Shown here in pieces: positions 10,603 to 22,079 of a stretch of 64,000 bases of DNA (position 1 is the stretch's first letter; the number at the start of each line of letters is the position of its first letter). Origin of the DNA: Agelaius tricolor (taxonomy: Eukaryota > Chordata > Aves > Passeriformes > Icteridae). Position numbers and translations under genes: made by a program. The notes under the pieces are model-generated. The model ran no database searches and was not told the origin of the DNA. It worked only from the letters and a program-made list of their open reading frames with translations. The stretch is taken from contig JALJCS010000039.1 of assembly GCA_023055355.1 (NCBI GenBank), positions 3,101,501 to 3,165,500 on the forward strand, read 5' to 3'.

Positions 10603-13600
10603 ATGGAGCAGAGACCCCCGAGAGTGCCCAAGATGGCCTGGGTGGAGGAGGTGGAGGAGGAAGAAGGCCCTGGAGCTGCCCCAGCACAGGAGACTGAGGA
10701 GGTGGTGCCATTCCATCCACCACAGGAGGGTGAGTGGCAGAGCTGGGTTGCAGGGCTGGAGCCTGCAGCCAACTTGGCCCCATCCCATCCCATCCTATCC
10801 CATCCCATCTCATCCCATCCCGTGCCATGCCATGCCATGCCATGCCATGCCATGCCATGCCATCCCATCCCATCCCATCCCATCCCATCCCATCCCATCC
10901 CATCCCATCCCATCCCATCCCCTGGGGAAATGCCCATGGACAGGACGAAAGAGGGCCCAGGCAGACACCCTGCAGTGGCCATGCTCCATCCCCTGGGGCA
11001 TCCTGGGGCTCTCCCTGCCTGGCAGCGCAGGGCTGGGCTGTGTTCTCCGGCCTCTCCCGCAGCCCCTCAGCTCTGGCTGCACTCGCTCTTTGCCAGATGC
11101 AGCCCTGGAGCGCACACAGGAGCAGGAATCCAGCCGTGGCCGCTTCCGCAGCACAGCGCAGGTACCTGCAGCCACCCCCAGCTGGGCTGGGCCTGCTGTC
11201 CCTGCTCAGCCCAGCACCGTGTGTGCAGCACTCCATGCAACATCCCCGGCTTCCTGCCCTTCTCCTACAGTTCATCTGCAAATTCCTAAAGAGAATGCAG
11301 GAGGAAGAGACCATCGCCATGGGCACTGGGCTCAGAGCATACTCGCCCCTGTTCCAAAGCAAGACCAGCGCTGCCCTCCTGTCTATGCTTGTAGAGGAAG
11401 GTTTATACTATCCAGAACAAGTAAGCAGCCTGTGGGCAGGGTTTGATCCTCCCAGGAATTGCTTGGCCTCCCAAGCCACGCATGCTGGTTGCTGTGAGCC
11501 TTTGAGGCCACATGGCAGTGCGCGGGGAAGGGAAGCACTTCTCTGGGCAAGCTGGGAACATTGCTCCCTCTAGCAGCTTCCCAAGTCTCCCTGTGCCTTC
11601 TGCAGGTGCCCGCCATGGTGAGGTTCATCCACCAGTGGCTCGTGGCCAATGACTGTGCTGAGCCCAGGCTGGACGAGGCCCTGCTGGACCTCACGGAAGC
11701 ACAGCCAGATGACGCAGTCCTGACGCTCCTGCGTGTGGCCCCGTCCTGTGACAGGTATGGGGCCCACCTGCCCAGAGAGCTCAGGCCTCCCCATCCCATC
11801 ACCCTGTACAGCCTGTCCCAGGTGTCTGAGCAACAGAGACTTCCAGGGCCCTCTGGCTGCTGCCTTTCCCAGCCCTGGCACGTCGGCCCCTAAACCTGCT
11901 GCCATGCTCCCTCCCTGCCCCTCAGGGCTCTGTCCCCACAGGCCTGGGCTGCCTGGCTGCTGCTGGCCAGGGCCAGTGGGCAGAGGCAGAACTGGCAGCC
12001 AGCTCAGCTCCCCCCGGTGCTGTGTCTGAGACCCCACCTGAGACAGAGCTCTGACCCTGCAGAGCTGCCATGGCCATGTGGAAGACCATCATGGGCTCAG
12101 CCAGGACTGCGGAGCTGGCACAGCTGATCTTCCTCGATGTGCTGGGGAGCTGGCCAGAGCACAGCACGTGCACCTCCGATGGGGACCAAACGGCTGTCTT
12201 TGGCCTGGCTGTGAGTTTCTGCAAGTGGCCTTTGCTGGCCCCAAGGCCGCCTCTCCAGAGCTCTCCATCCTCCTTCCCCCACTGCATCTGCTGGCCTGAA
12301 ACCTGGCCCACGGGCAGCTTCAGGCCCAGCAGGCCCTGAGAGGCTTCCCCTGCCTCTCTCCGGGCCTCTCCCTGCCACACTAGGGCCCTGCCACACGGAC
12401 GCCTGGGCACTGAGCGCTGTCCCGGGGGGCTTTGTCCTTTGCAGGCAACCGTGGTGATGTGGAAGATCCTGCAGGTGCCCTGTCTGCCACGGATATTGAA
12501 GGTGTATTTCCCCCGCCTATTTGTGCATCTGCTCTTCCAAGTGTTCTTCAGCACGGAAGAGATGCCAGAGGAGGTCGATGCCTTCTGGAAGGGATGTCAG
12601 CAAGAGCACGGCCTTGCCACCAGCCCCAACAGGTGCTCCATCCCACTCCTCCTGTCCCTGCCACGTGGCCTGCCAAGGAGCCAGTGCTGCCAGCGTCACC
12701 TGGCCTTTGCTGTGCACACAGGTTTGCAGTGCGCACCCTGAAGTGCCTGCTCTGCCTTCTCCGCTGTGAGCATGTGGTGGTGGCAATGGAACGCAGGTGT
12801 GGCTGGGACACGCTGCTCTCTCTTGACACCCACCACTTTGCTGTGGCTCTGCTGGCCAGGTGAGAGCCCTTTCTCCCCACTGCCTCTGACATTTGTGCTC
12901 TGTGCCCAGGTGTCCCCCAAACTGCCCATGATCATGGGCCAGAGGGCCTTGTCACTGAAGGACGGCCAAGCAGACTAGAAAAGGCTGACAGAGGAGGGTG
13001 CCCATGAGCAACCAACTCCCAAATGGCCCACATCCCCTTGCTGGAAGGGTGGTGGGGAAAGATGAGAACTCTGAGAGTCACTCCTGGGAGAGATTTGCCC
13101 CACTGGCTCAGGGTCTTGTTTCCTTTTTCCTCTCTTTAGAGAAATTTGCCAGTCAGCCATACACTTCTGTTCCGGGATTGCATTCTACCTGCTCGCCATG
13201 CTCGGCCAAGAGATGCCATCCTGGGATTTCCCTGCCCTGGCATTCCTTGTGGAGGTGAGCCTCAAGGCCAGCACTGCCTTCCAGCTCTCTGCCCTCTCGT
13301 AGGCACAGCTGCCAGGACGGTGCCCGTGCCCTGTGCTGCAGCCTGGGCCCAGCCCTGTGCAGTTCCAGGCTCCTGCTGGCTGGGTCCCTGTCACTGCCTG
13401 GTGCCTTTCAGGTCCTCGAGTGCCTGGACTTGAGGGAATGCAGTGACAGTGTTCTGGAGATCATGGCACGGAACCTGCAGAGCGAGCACAGGGCCAGGCG
13501 TTACTTGGCACTCAGAGGCCTGGTAGTGCTGGGCAAGAATCCCTTGATGGTGAGAAGGGGGCAGTGGCTGAAGCCGTGCAGGCAGCGTGGGGCTGGGCAA

Positions 13601-16486
13601 GGCAGTCGCTTGGCCTTGCCTGGGCTTGGGGCGCTGGGGCAGCTGCTCCCAGCTCTCCTGCCTCCCACTTCAGCTGCTCCAGTGCTTTGGGACAGGCCTT
13701 TGGCCTCTGGGCCCTGCGGCAGCAGGCTGGCCTTTCACAGACTTGTGTTCCGCACAGGCTGAAGAAATGGGGAGCCTGACTGAAAGTCTTGTGGAGCTCC
13801 TGCAGGAAAATGATAGCCACATGATCAGGATGACTATTCTTCTACTGCGATATTTGCTCCTGGATAATGGTGCCCCAATACGCACCCCCATTGCCCTGCA
13901 GCTGGCTGAGGCGCTCCTGCCACTCTTTGACCACGTAAGGCTCTGTGCCCACAGCCTCGGCCACCGGCTGCTGCCCGGACACTTGGTGCCCTGTGCAGAT
14001 GCAGGCCTGTGCCCTGGGGGGCCTGAAGCAGCTGATGCTGAGGTCTTTTGCCCTTCCTTTCATAAAGGATGATATCCAGGTGCAGCTGAACTGCATGTGT
14101 GTCTTTCAAGAGATGCTGGACTTATTAACAGAAGATGGAAGAAAGGCCCTGAAGTGCCACGTACGCCAGAGCCTGGTGCCACTCTACTTCCACTGCCATG
14201 ATGAGAATCAGATTGTTGCTAAGGTGATGACCTGTGGCCACCTGCTGTCCCCCTGGGAGGGGACTGGGCTGCCTCCTGCCCTGGCACCTTGCGGGCTGCA
14301 GCCTCCTCCAGGCTGTAGCACTGGGATGCTCCTGTGCCCTGGCCTGTGGGGCCATCTGTGCCTCTCTGCTGCTCTCCAGGCCTCCTGCGTAGTACTGCAT
14401 TCTTCAGCCAGATTCCTAAAGAGGAGGAATCTCGAAGAAATGCTCCAGGTGGATCAGACATGGAGGTTTGGCGAGTGCCTGGTAAGTGGAGCCGAGAACC
14501 CCCAGGCTCAGCCTGGAGAAGGCCCCTGAGGGCGGCGCTCAGTGTGCGGGGCTGGCAGCTGTGCCCCTGCCCGCTGCTGCGGCCAGAGGCCACGGGGGCT
14601 CTCCTCCAGGCTCCCGTGGGCCCCAGCCAGGCGCCCATGGAGCCCCGGCCCGGCGGGGCTGCGGGCCGGCACCGCGGCTCCCCGGGCAGCAGCCAGCCCT
14701 CTGCCCCCTGCCCTCGGGAGCCCTTGGCCAGCGGCTGCTGGCCGCGCCTCAGGCCTGTGCGGCCAGGGGAGGCCGGGGCTGGGCGCAGGCAGCGCCCGGC
14801 CCAGGGGCTGAGCCTGCGCCAACCCTTCCCTCCTGCCGCTCTCTGCAGCTGGCAGAGGACAGGAGCAGAGCGGCCGAGCACCTGCGCCGGGCCCTGCGCT
14901 ATCTGCGGAGCCCACAGGAGTCCCTGCGAGAGGCGGCCATCAGGTTCATGGGTGAGCCACGAGCCCGGGCTCCCTCCCCCGCCCGGCCCGCCGCACCTCG
15001 GCCCCAGCCCCGCCTGCTGCCCCGGCAGCGCCAGCCGGGCCCGGCGCTGTGGAGCCCCGCCCGGCCTGGGCATTGCTGCTGCCGCCCTCTGGCAGCCGTG
15101 CCCTGGGGAGGCAGCGTGCGGCAAGGGCCCGGGCTAAGCCCTGCCGGGCCAGCAGCCCGTGTGGCCGCAGGGCTGGCAGCGCCGCCGGCAGGGAGCTGTG
15201 CCGCTGGCGCCCTGACAGGCTCTGTGTTCACAGGCATGGCCGGGCGGCACCTGCGGGGGCAGCAGCAAGAGCTGCAGCTGATCTGCACTGGTGAGTGAGG
15301 CCAGCGGGCTGACAGCGGGGGCTGCCGGGGACAGCTGCAAGCCCTGCCCCGGCTGCGGAGGGCTCTGCTCCCGGGGGCAGAGCACCCTGAGATTTCAGGG
15401 CCTCGTGGCCCATTCTTGGCCAGCAGCTCCGGGCTGATCCCCTTGCTCCTGCTCCATGGCAAGAGCCGGCTGGGAAGGCTCTGGCAGCAGGCTCTCCTTG
15501 GCTCCCCACAGATCTGGGATCTGACCTTGGCTCTGTTATGTTTGCCCAATTATCCCATCATAAAAAACCAAACAATATTTGAGATAGCAGCAATCTTAAT
15601 TGAATAGTTTAGAAAATATATCCTGACAATATTATTTGATATAAAATAAGGGATAATTTGGTTCCAATAATAGCGCGTAAGCAAAGGATAACTGCGGGTC
15701 ATGGAGTGCAGGACCCTTGCCACCTCACGTACGAGCTTTCCAAGTGAAGATTCCCCCCTTTTATGCCATGTGTCAATGTCATCTCCTCCCATTTTCGATT
15801 CATCACACTTCTAACTCCGCCCTCATCATCACCTTTACCGCGCATGCTCCACCGCTCGTTTTGGTTGTCGCACAAGCCTTTGGGGGTCGTTTTTTGATGA
15901 AGGCCTCTCTTCTTCCTCAATGTCCTTTAATTCACCTTTGGGTTACACATGCGCACCAAGCCAGTACAAGGTAATCCAAAACTAACATTTAAGCATCAAA
16001 GCAATAAATCTCTTACAGCTGGCATTTTCCTGGGACCCAACCAGATTTTCCCTTCTTTCCGTTAATTTTTAGTAACTGTTATCTCCTGCATTTTCCTCCT
16101 GTCCTTGAACATCTGCAGGGAGGGGGGGGTGGAACCCCTCCTCTACCTTTTTTCTTGGCATTACAACTTTTAACTGTTTTATTATTCTTTCCAAATATTA
16201 ATTACTGCATCCATATTGATTACTGTTTCAATTTTGTCAGCACAAATCATACCTATTTACCACAGCTCTGTTCCTCTCTCTTGCAGCCCTTGAAAGCCTG
16301 ACGGAGGACATGAGCAGTGCTGTGTCAGAGCTGGCATTTCAAACACTGCATGTCCTCCGAGCAACAGCCAGTGGGCGATATTCCATCTTCCAGAGGCTGC
16401 ACGATCAGCTGCGCAGGGCATGGATGACTCGGCCTCGTCTGTCACGGCTCGGCTGGCTGCACTGCTGGAGCTCTGAGGAGAGCTGA
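10603..16486 (+). CDS. maestro heat-like repeat (MROH) family protein, 15 exons
   Basis: I assembled the gene from GT-AG exons that keep one frame: 10603-10729, 11097-11161, 11271-11420, 11606-11754, 12063-12210, 12445-12632, 12722-12859, 13140-13254, 13412-13549, 13758-13934, 14068-14223, 14380-14481, 14849-14951, 15234-15290 and 16287-16486. The sum is 2013 nt, about 670 residues, with no internal stop. The product has an acidic N-terminus, then helical HEAT-type repeats (for example VRFIHQWLVAND, LLLRYLLLDNGAP, LVPLYFHCHDENQ) and ends RLGWLHCWSSEES. This is the pattern of the MROH proteins highly multiplied in birds; their molecular role is unknown to me. Exon 11 could instead start at 13999 after a better CAG acceptor, adding 23 residues in frame. 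The start codon is provisional. A second copy of the last exon lies at 53699-53898 and a broken copy of exon 13 at 19678. Confidence 0.8.
10781..10922 (+). repeat. pentanucleotide microsatellite (CCATC/CCATG)n
   Basis: A tandem array of 5 bp units in intron 1 of the MROH-like gene: a CCATC block, about eight CCATG units in the middle, then CCATC again. Open frames across it on both strands are repeat artefacts. Confidence 0.95.
15539..15987 (-). mobile_element. LTR-like insertion in the last MROH intron
   Basis: On the minus strand it begins TGTTAGTTTTGG and can be closed at GGGCAAACA, giving TG...CA ends, with a TATA-like GCATAAAAGGGG at about 15755-15770. The same sequence, without its low-coordinate 116 bp, recurs at 53058-53390. 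No clear target-site duplication. It lies within the last intron and should not affect the reading frame. Confidence 0.45.
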
Positions 16487-17681
16487 TCCGGGAGGCTCTC
16501 TTTGCTGGGGCAACCTGAGCCAGTGGGGATTTTTAGTTTTCTTTAAGATTTTTCTTTTCTTCTCTTCCATTTTCTTTTCTTCCATTCTATTTTTTTCCTA
16601 TGTAAATATAGACTGTGTTATAATACAAAGAATCTCAGGAGACTTTTTTTCTGCCCAGGGTCTGTAGGGCAGAGGGGAAGAGGGGGAAAAGGGTGCTTGT
16701 GCTCAGCCAGCTGCCCAGGCATGCGGTGGGCAAGGGGAAATGGCCAGAAGCCCCTTGGCCTTTGGTGGTTCTGCTGAAGCCTTTGTGCTGTGCACAGAGC
16801 GGCTGGGCAGGGGCCGGAGCTGTGGGGATCCCTGCCAGAGCGGTGCCTGGAGATGGCCACAAGCCCTGTGCCAGGCAGGAAGTGCCATCCGTGTCCTCCT
16901 GCCCGTGTGCTGCTGCCTGCCTTGCTGAGGGCTCCCAGGTGCCTCTGGATGGGGCTGCTCTGGAGCTGCTGTGGGGCTGTGGCGCTGCTGCCGGGCAGCT
17001 TGGCCGGGCTGGGGCAGGGCCTGAGGGGCTGGGGCGCTGGCAAGCCCTGAGCAATGGGGCTGTCAGAGGCCACAAGCAGCCCCCTGGCAGCTGCCTTGTT
17101 CCTGACAGCCAGCTGCTCTGGCGCTTCCTCAGTGGGCGGTTGGAGGGACCCCCTGGAATCAGGCGTGGAACCCTGGTCCCGGCCTTTCAGGGCTGTGAGG
17201 CCAGAAGTTGTGGGGCTGGGCGTGTGTCCTACATGTGCTCCAGACTGGAGTCCCCGGCCCCTCAGCCTTAGGCATTGAGCTCCACTGTCTGCTCTCCGAG
17301 TCTTGTTCCTGTTGCTGTGGGGGAGGCCGAGTTCTGTGGCTTTAGGCCCCATTGAGCCAGAAGAGCAGCAGCTTTGAGCCAAGAGGGGCCACAGAAAGGC
17401 CCTCTGGACAAAGGGCATTCCTGGCATTCCCAGGGCAGGGACACATGAGAGCGGCAGGCACTTTCGGGTGCCACGCTGGGTTTGCCTCCCTGTTTGCAGG
17501 GCTGGCTCTTTGCTTTGCTGTCCTTGGCCTTTTGCCGTCGTGCTCCTTTGGCTGCCTGCAGCGAGGGGCAGCCCTGTAAGGAGGGTGAAAGGCCCTGTCT
17601 CCAACATCTCAAGGGGGAAATGGAGCTCTCCCGGCCCTCAGCCCATGCTGTAAGCAGAGCAGAGCCTTTTCCCCAGCCCTG
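15655..17681 (+). repeat. segmental duplication, copy 1 (MROH last exon and 3' flank)
   Basis: This 2.03 kb stretch is nearly identical to 53058-55084. It covers most of an LTR-like element, the last MROH intron, the last exon (200 of 200 bases identical) and about 1.2 kb of 3' flank. Copy 1 ends where an ERV-L-like element begins; copy 2 continues into different flanking DNA. Confidence 0.9.
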
Positions 17682-19481
17682 GCTTCTTGCTGGTTGGTGG
17701 AGACATCACGGTGATTGTGTTGATGACCTCAGTGGGAATCTGACACTGTCCATCTTGCCCCTTTACTTCCAGGCACTGGATCTCTCGGGCAGGTCTCTTG
17801 ACTTTGTTCTTCTTGATGGCGAAGTCAGCTTCCAGGGGAATCTAGATGATCCTCTCTCCTTTCTCAAATACTTCCATAGCTGTGTTCCCTCACACTATGA
17901 TGTCATCCATGTACTGCAGATATTCTTGAGCCTCACCCTTTTCCAGTGCAGCCTGGATCAGTCCATGCACATGGTGGGGCTGTGCTTCCACCCCTGGGGC
18001 AGTCGGTTCCAGGTGTACTGCACGCCCCTCCAGGTGAAAGCAAACTGAGGCCTGCATTCTGCTGCCAGAGGAATGGAGAGAAACGCGTTAGCAATGCCAA
18101 CAGTGGCGTACCACTTTGCTGCCTTGGACTCCAGCTCGTACTGGAGTTCCAGCATGTCCGGCCCAGCCGCGCTCAGTGGTGGAGTCGCTTCATTCAAGGC
18201 ACGATAGTCCACAGTCAATCTCCATTCTCTGTCAGAATTGTGCACAGGCCAGATGGGGCTGTTGAAGGGTGAGTGGGTTTTGTTGTCCAGCCCTTGGCTC
18301 TCCAGCTCATGGATCATTTTGTGCATGGGGATCACGGCATCCCGATTTGTTCGATACTGCCGGTGTTGCACCGTCGAGGTGGCAATCGGCACTCGTTGCT
18401 CTGCCACCTTCAGGAGTCCTGCTGCAGATGGGTTTTCTGATAGTCCAGGCAAGGTGTTCAACTGCTTCATGTTCTCTGTCTCTACAGCAGCTATTCCAAA
18501 AGCCCCCCTGATTCCCTTTAGGTCTTTCTAAAAGCCCCACCAGAGGAAGTCTATGCCCAGAATACACGGGGCCTCTGGGCCAGTCACAATAGGAATTTCT
18601 GCCACTCCTTCCCAGTCAGGCTCACCTTGGCTTCCAACAGGATCACCTGCTGCAATCCCCCCATCACCCTGGCAATGGAAATGGGTTCTGCATCCACATG
18701 TCCTGAAGGGATTAGAGTACACTGTGCACCAGTATGGACAAAAGCCTTGTATATCTATGGCTCTGGTGTGGCAGTGATCCAAACAGCCCAAAAGACACAA
18801 TTTTCCCTGGCCTCTACCTGGCTAGAGGCAGGGTCTCTCTAGTCCTGGCTACCGTGCCCTCCCTGGGCGTATATTCTGGATATTCCTTCAAGGGGATCTG
18901 GCATATCATGCTCCTTTCTGCTATACCTGGCAGCTCGGTCACGGGGAGCTGGGGCTGCATTCATTTGGGTGTAAATTCCTCTCTTAGTAGTTTCCTCCTT
19001 TAGCTCGCATACCCATGCTGCTAGGACAGAGATGAGTTTTCCATTCCACCCTCTCATGTCTTGCCCATGTTTATGGAAGAACCACAGGCCCACTCGTGGG
19101 GTGTACTCCCTCCCCCTAGCTGGGGGATGTTGGGCTCTGACACTGGGGCCTCTGGTTTGCACTGGTGCCACATGGGAACTGTCCTTGCTCATCTCCTTCC
19201 TCATCTTCTCTCTGAATTTTTCCTGTTCATCCTTGAGACTCGAGCACAGCAGAGACATGAGTGTGTGTCAGGCCATGGACGATGGTCTCATCATTCCTGA
19301 GTTTGCTTGCTCCAGAACTCACTGTCTCTTGGTTATCCACAAAATGCATTGTTCCCATGAAGCTGGAGTATTCAGATGGCCCCTGCTGTGCATGGCTCCA
19401 CCACATTTGCACTGTGCACCTGACCTTGTCAGGGTCATTATTTTGTCCATCCCTTGCAAAAAGTATCTCCAATACTGCCAT
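17682..19481 (-). pseudogene. ERV-L-like (class III) gag-pro-pol fragment
   Basis: On the minus strand from high to low coordinates: gag pieces (19481-19227 and 19258-18839, including FREKMRKEMSKD and LAAWVCELKEET), a protease end (18800-18528, with APCILGIDFL) and RT (18470-17700, with SPFNSPIWPV, WRLTVDYRALNE and NRLPQGWKHSPT). The catalytic box reads Y-M-D-D near 17900 and a TGA stop follows three codons later; another stop comes about 25 codons further on. The RT wording is that of the avian ERV-L group. Integrase and LTRs are missing. The element abuts the end of the segmental duplication. Confidence 0.8.
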
Positions 19482-19677
19482 TTGTCTCAGGGGTCAGAAG
19501 TTTTCCTTTATTTTTTCTTGGGCAGCACCAAGCCCTGTGCCCCCTCCAGAGCCCAGCCCCAGTGGCTGCTGGCTGCCTCACAGGGCTGCATGGCCAGGGG
19601 AGTCCAGTGCTGGCCACAGGGAGAGCCCGGCCCAGGGGCTGAGCCTGCACCAGCTGCACCCTCCTGGCTCTCTCCAG

Positions 19678-19780
19678 TTGGCAGAGGACAGGAGCAGAGC
19701 AGCCGAGCACCTGCACCGGGCCCTGCTGTGCCAGGACAGCCCACAGGAGCCCATGTGAGAGGCGGCCATGAGGCTCATGG
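19678..19780 (+). pseudogene. orphan copy of MROH exon 13
   Basis: After a CAG acceptor the sequence reads LAEDRSRAAEHLHRALL, matching exon 13 of the MROH-like gene (14849-14951). It has a TGA in frame near 19758, and the donor GTGAGC is changed to GGAGCT. The intronic sequence before it (about 19520-19677) also resembles the corresponding MROH intron. It is a broken fragment between two retroviral pieces. Confidence 0.8.
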
Positions 19781-20266
19781 GGAGCTCCGGGCAGTTTTCC
19801 TGAGATTACAGACCATAGCCACACACAGCTGAGCTTGTGTACATTGAAATGCTAAAGAAATGTTACCCTGTGGTTTTCCCATAAAGACACCAACTGCTTG
19901 AAAATCCTGCTGTGTATTGTTGGCCAGGGTGCTTAATAGGTTAGCTGCCAGGCTTTGGGTATGGGCAAGTGATAGCAGGGTTGATCTGAGAGGAGTTTGT
20001 ATCTTTCCAATATAAGAGCTCACAGTGCTTACTTTCTTGAGTAAGACTTCTTGATCAATAGAATTTAATACTCCCAGTTCAGACCCAAACCATCCCCTTA
20101 AGTCTATTTTATACCTATCATTTGGTGTCTGGGAATGTATCCACAGCTCCCATTCTTTTAGGCTTTGCTGTATGAGTGGGCAGTATTGCTGTTTAATTTT
20201 GGAAACATTAGCTTGTATCTTTACCTCCAGCTTTTTCAGAGAGTACTGTGGATTTAGAGGCAACAA
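19775..20266 (-). pseudogene. retroviral env fragment
   Basis: The 163-codon frame reads part of an envelope ectodomain (GVLNSIDQEVLLKKV, PLRSTLLSLAHTQSL, NISLAFQCTQAQL). The same motifs in the same order occur in the env at 43907-46296 (GILNSIDSEVLMNKL and so on), so it is a diverged relative of that env type. Signal peptide, N-terminus and membrane anchor are absent. Confidence 0.7.
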
Positions 20267-20326
20267 TTGTTCATTTGTTTGTCTTACCCCAGAGTGAAAG
20301 ACTATATTATTTCACTTATGGGTCCC

Positions 20327-21664
20327 TGTCATGGTTTGACACTGGCACAATGCCAGTGCCCCCATGAAGATACCTTCTTCCTGGTTTCTGCTATGAGATG
20401 TGACCAGGAATAAGCAAAGCAGGCTCCTACTTAGGGAAGAAAGAAAACAAAACTTTATTAACTACACTACAACTACAAATAAAAAGGAACACATGCACAG
20501 GGAAAATGAAAACCTTACAAATACATTTCCTCCTCCCCCCACCAAATTCCCAACACAATACATGTATTCCTCAAATCACCAACTCTTAGTCCAGCACCAC
20601 TCTTCAAACAATCAATCCTCAGTTCATCAAGAGGAGAGGAGTCCTTCTTGTACCATGGGCTTCCCTGGAACACAGCCGAAGCCTCGTGTGTTTCCGTGTC
20701 ACTCGTGGCACCGCCCGGAGTCCATCTGCCGTCGTGACCTCTTCCTTTCATGTCCAGTGCTCTCACCACTGAACATGGACCAGAGCTGCTTCTAGGGTTG
20801 TCTTTTTAAGGATGCTCTGTCCCGATCCAAAAAGGGCACAGTCTCTCCTTTGGGACACCTGTCCCCACAATCTCTCCTTTGGGACACCTGTCCCACCCAT
20901 ATTTTTCCACCCCCTGGGGCCGAGGGGCACCAACACTGAACCCTCTTGATTCTGAGGCATTGCCTCCCCCTAGAATGCAGTCTCTGCATCACAAGGAACA
21001 TGGTTCTGTTCATGGCTGTACAAAAAGAGTCCAGCAAAAGCCACTCCATCATCTCTTCCCACGAGGATTCTTCTCTATTCTTCCACTATTTCTCACTCGC
21101 CCAGACCTCTCTCACACTTGTACATTCCTTCCTCATCTTCCACTCTGTCTTCTAGGAGAGGTCAATGATCTGTAAAGTTCTCATTCTCCGAGAAGGGGTT
21201 AAAAGCTCCTACAAGCGGCTGGCTGCACCCCCCCTTCTTCTCCGTCCCAGCCGTGCTGTCGGCACAGGCCCATGTTTATCCAGTTTCAAGGTTACAGTCT
21301 CTGGCAGCGGCTCTCTCTCTCTCTCTCTCTGTGTCTCTCAGGGGTGGCTGCCCGATGGCTCCTGGTGTCTCCCTCTCTCTCTCTTCCACCCTTCCACCCC
21401 CGGGGTCAGGCCTACCTCTCCCGGCCACATGGCTTTTCCCCTCCCCCAGCCCAGCCAGCAGCTGGGCCGGGGGAGAGAACCGAACTCTTTCCCACCGGAA
21501 ACCCAAAAGGACCCTCCCAGGGGAAAGCTCTGCTTTTAACCCAGTGTTCTCAGAGGTGTGTCCAATGTCCCAATGGCCAGGTTAAATGCCAATATTAAAG
21601 CCTGAATATGCATTGGCCCAAAACACAGAATCCCAAAAAACACATTTCCTGTCAAACCACCACA
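20327..21664 (-). mobile_element. long solo LTR, 1.34 kb
   Basis: The ends are inverted repeats: TGTCATGGTTTGAC at the left and, read inward from the right, TGTGGTGGTTTGAC, giving TG...CA. On the minus strand a TTAATAAAG polyadenylation hexamer lies near 20455. A CT microsatellite lies at about 21312-21332. The flanking bases (GTCCC left, AGAAG right) do not match, so there is no target-site duplication. Its right end coincides exactly with the start of the rDNA inverted-repeat arm. Confidence 0.7.
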
Positions 21665-22079
21665 AGAAGCCAGCATTATATTCCTAAAAGAAGCCTTATT
21701 ATTTCATATATACCTGGAATCATCCCAATTTTGTCCATTTCAAGGCCAATTCTTTAATTATCCTGAGGCCTATTGCCTTTTGGGATGTTACTTATCTCAA
21801 ACTACATCCTGCATCCTGTTTTCTCATGAACATCTGAAAACATCTGTTTTGTGTCACTAATTCCATATCCTTTTCCTCTCTTACTTTTGAACAAATATTT
21901 TCTAAAAGATTTAAAATATAGTTACAATTGTTAGCACAAATCAGATTCATCTATCACACTGTTGAGCAAGAAATTGGCAGCAAGAGCCATGTAACACACT
22001 GGTTAAAGATTGCCCAGACAAAGCAGGGGAGAGTTTTCTCCAAGCAATGCCTGTGCTCCAGAATCATTTGCTGTTCTTT

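Noticed and set aside
10781..10922. Possible CRISPR-like or satellite array
   Set aside because: It is a simple 5 bp microsatellite with no spacers; this is vertebrate DNA.
10730..11573. Histidine- and proline-rich ORFs around 10780-10920
   Set aside because: They cross a pentamer microsatellite and intron sequence; the supported MROH exons are in other places or frames.
14219..15549. Long minus-strand ORFs (301 and 216 codons) opposite MROH exons 11-14
   Set aside because: They run antisense through GC-rich exons and introns with correct MROH splice signals on the other strand; no independent support.
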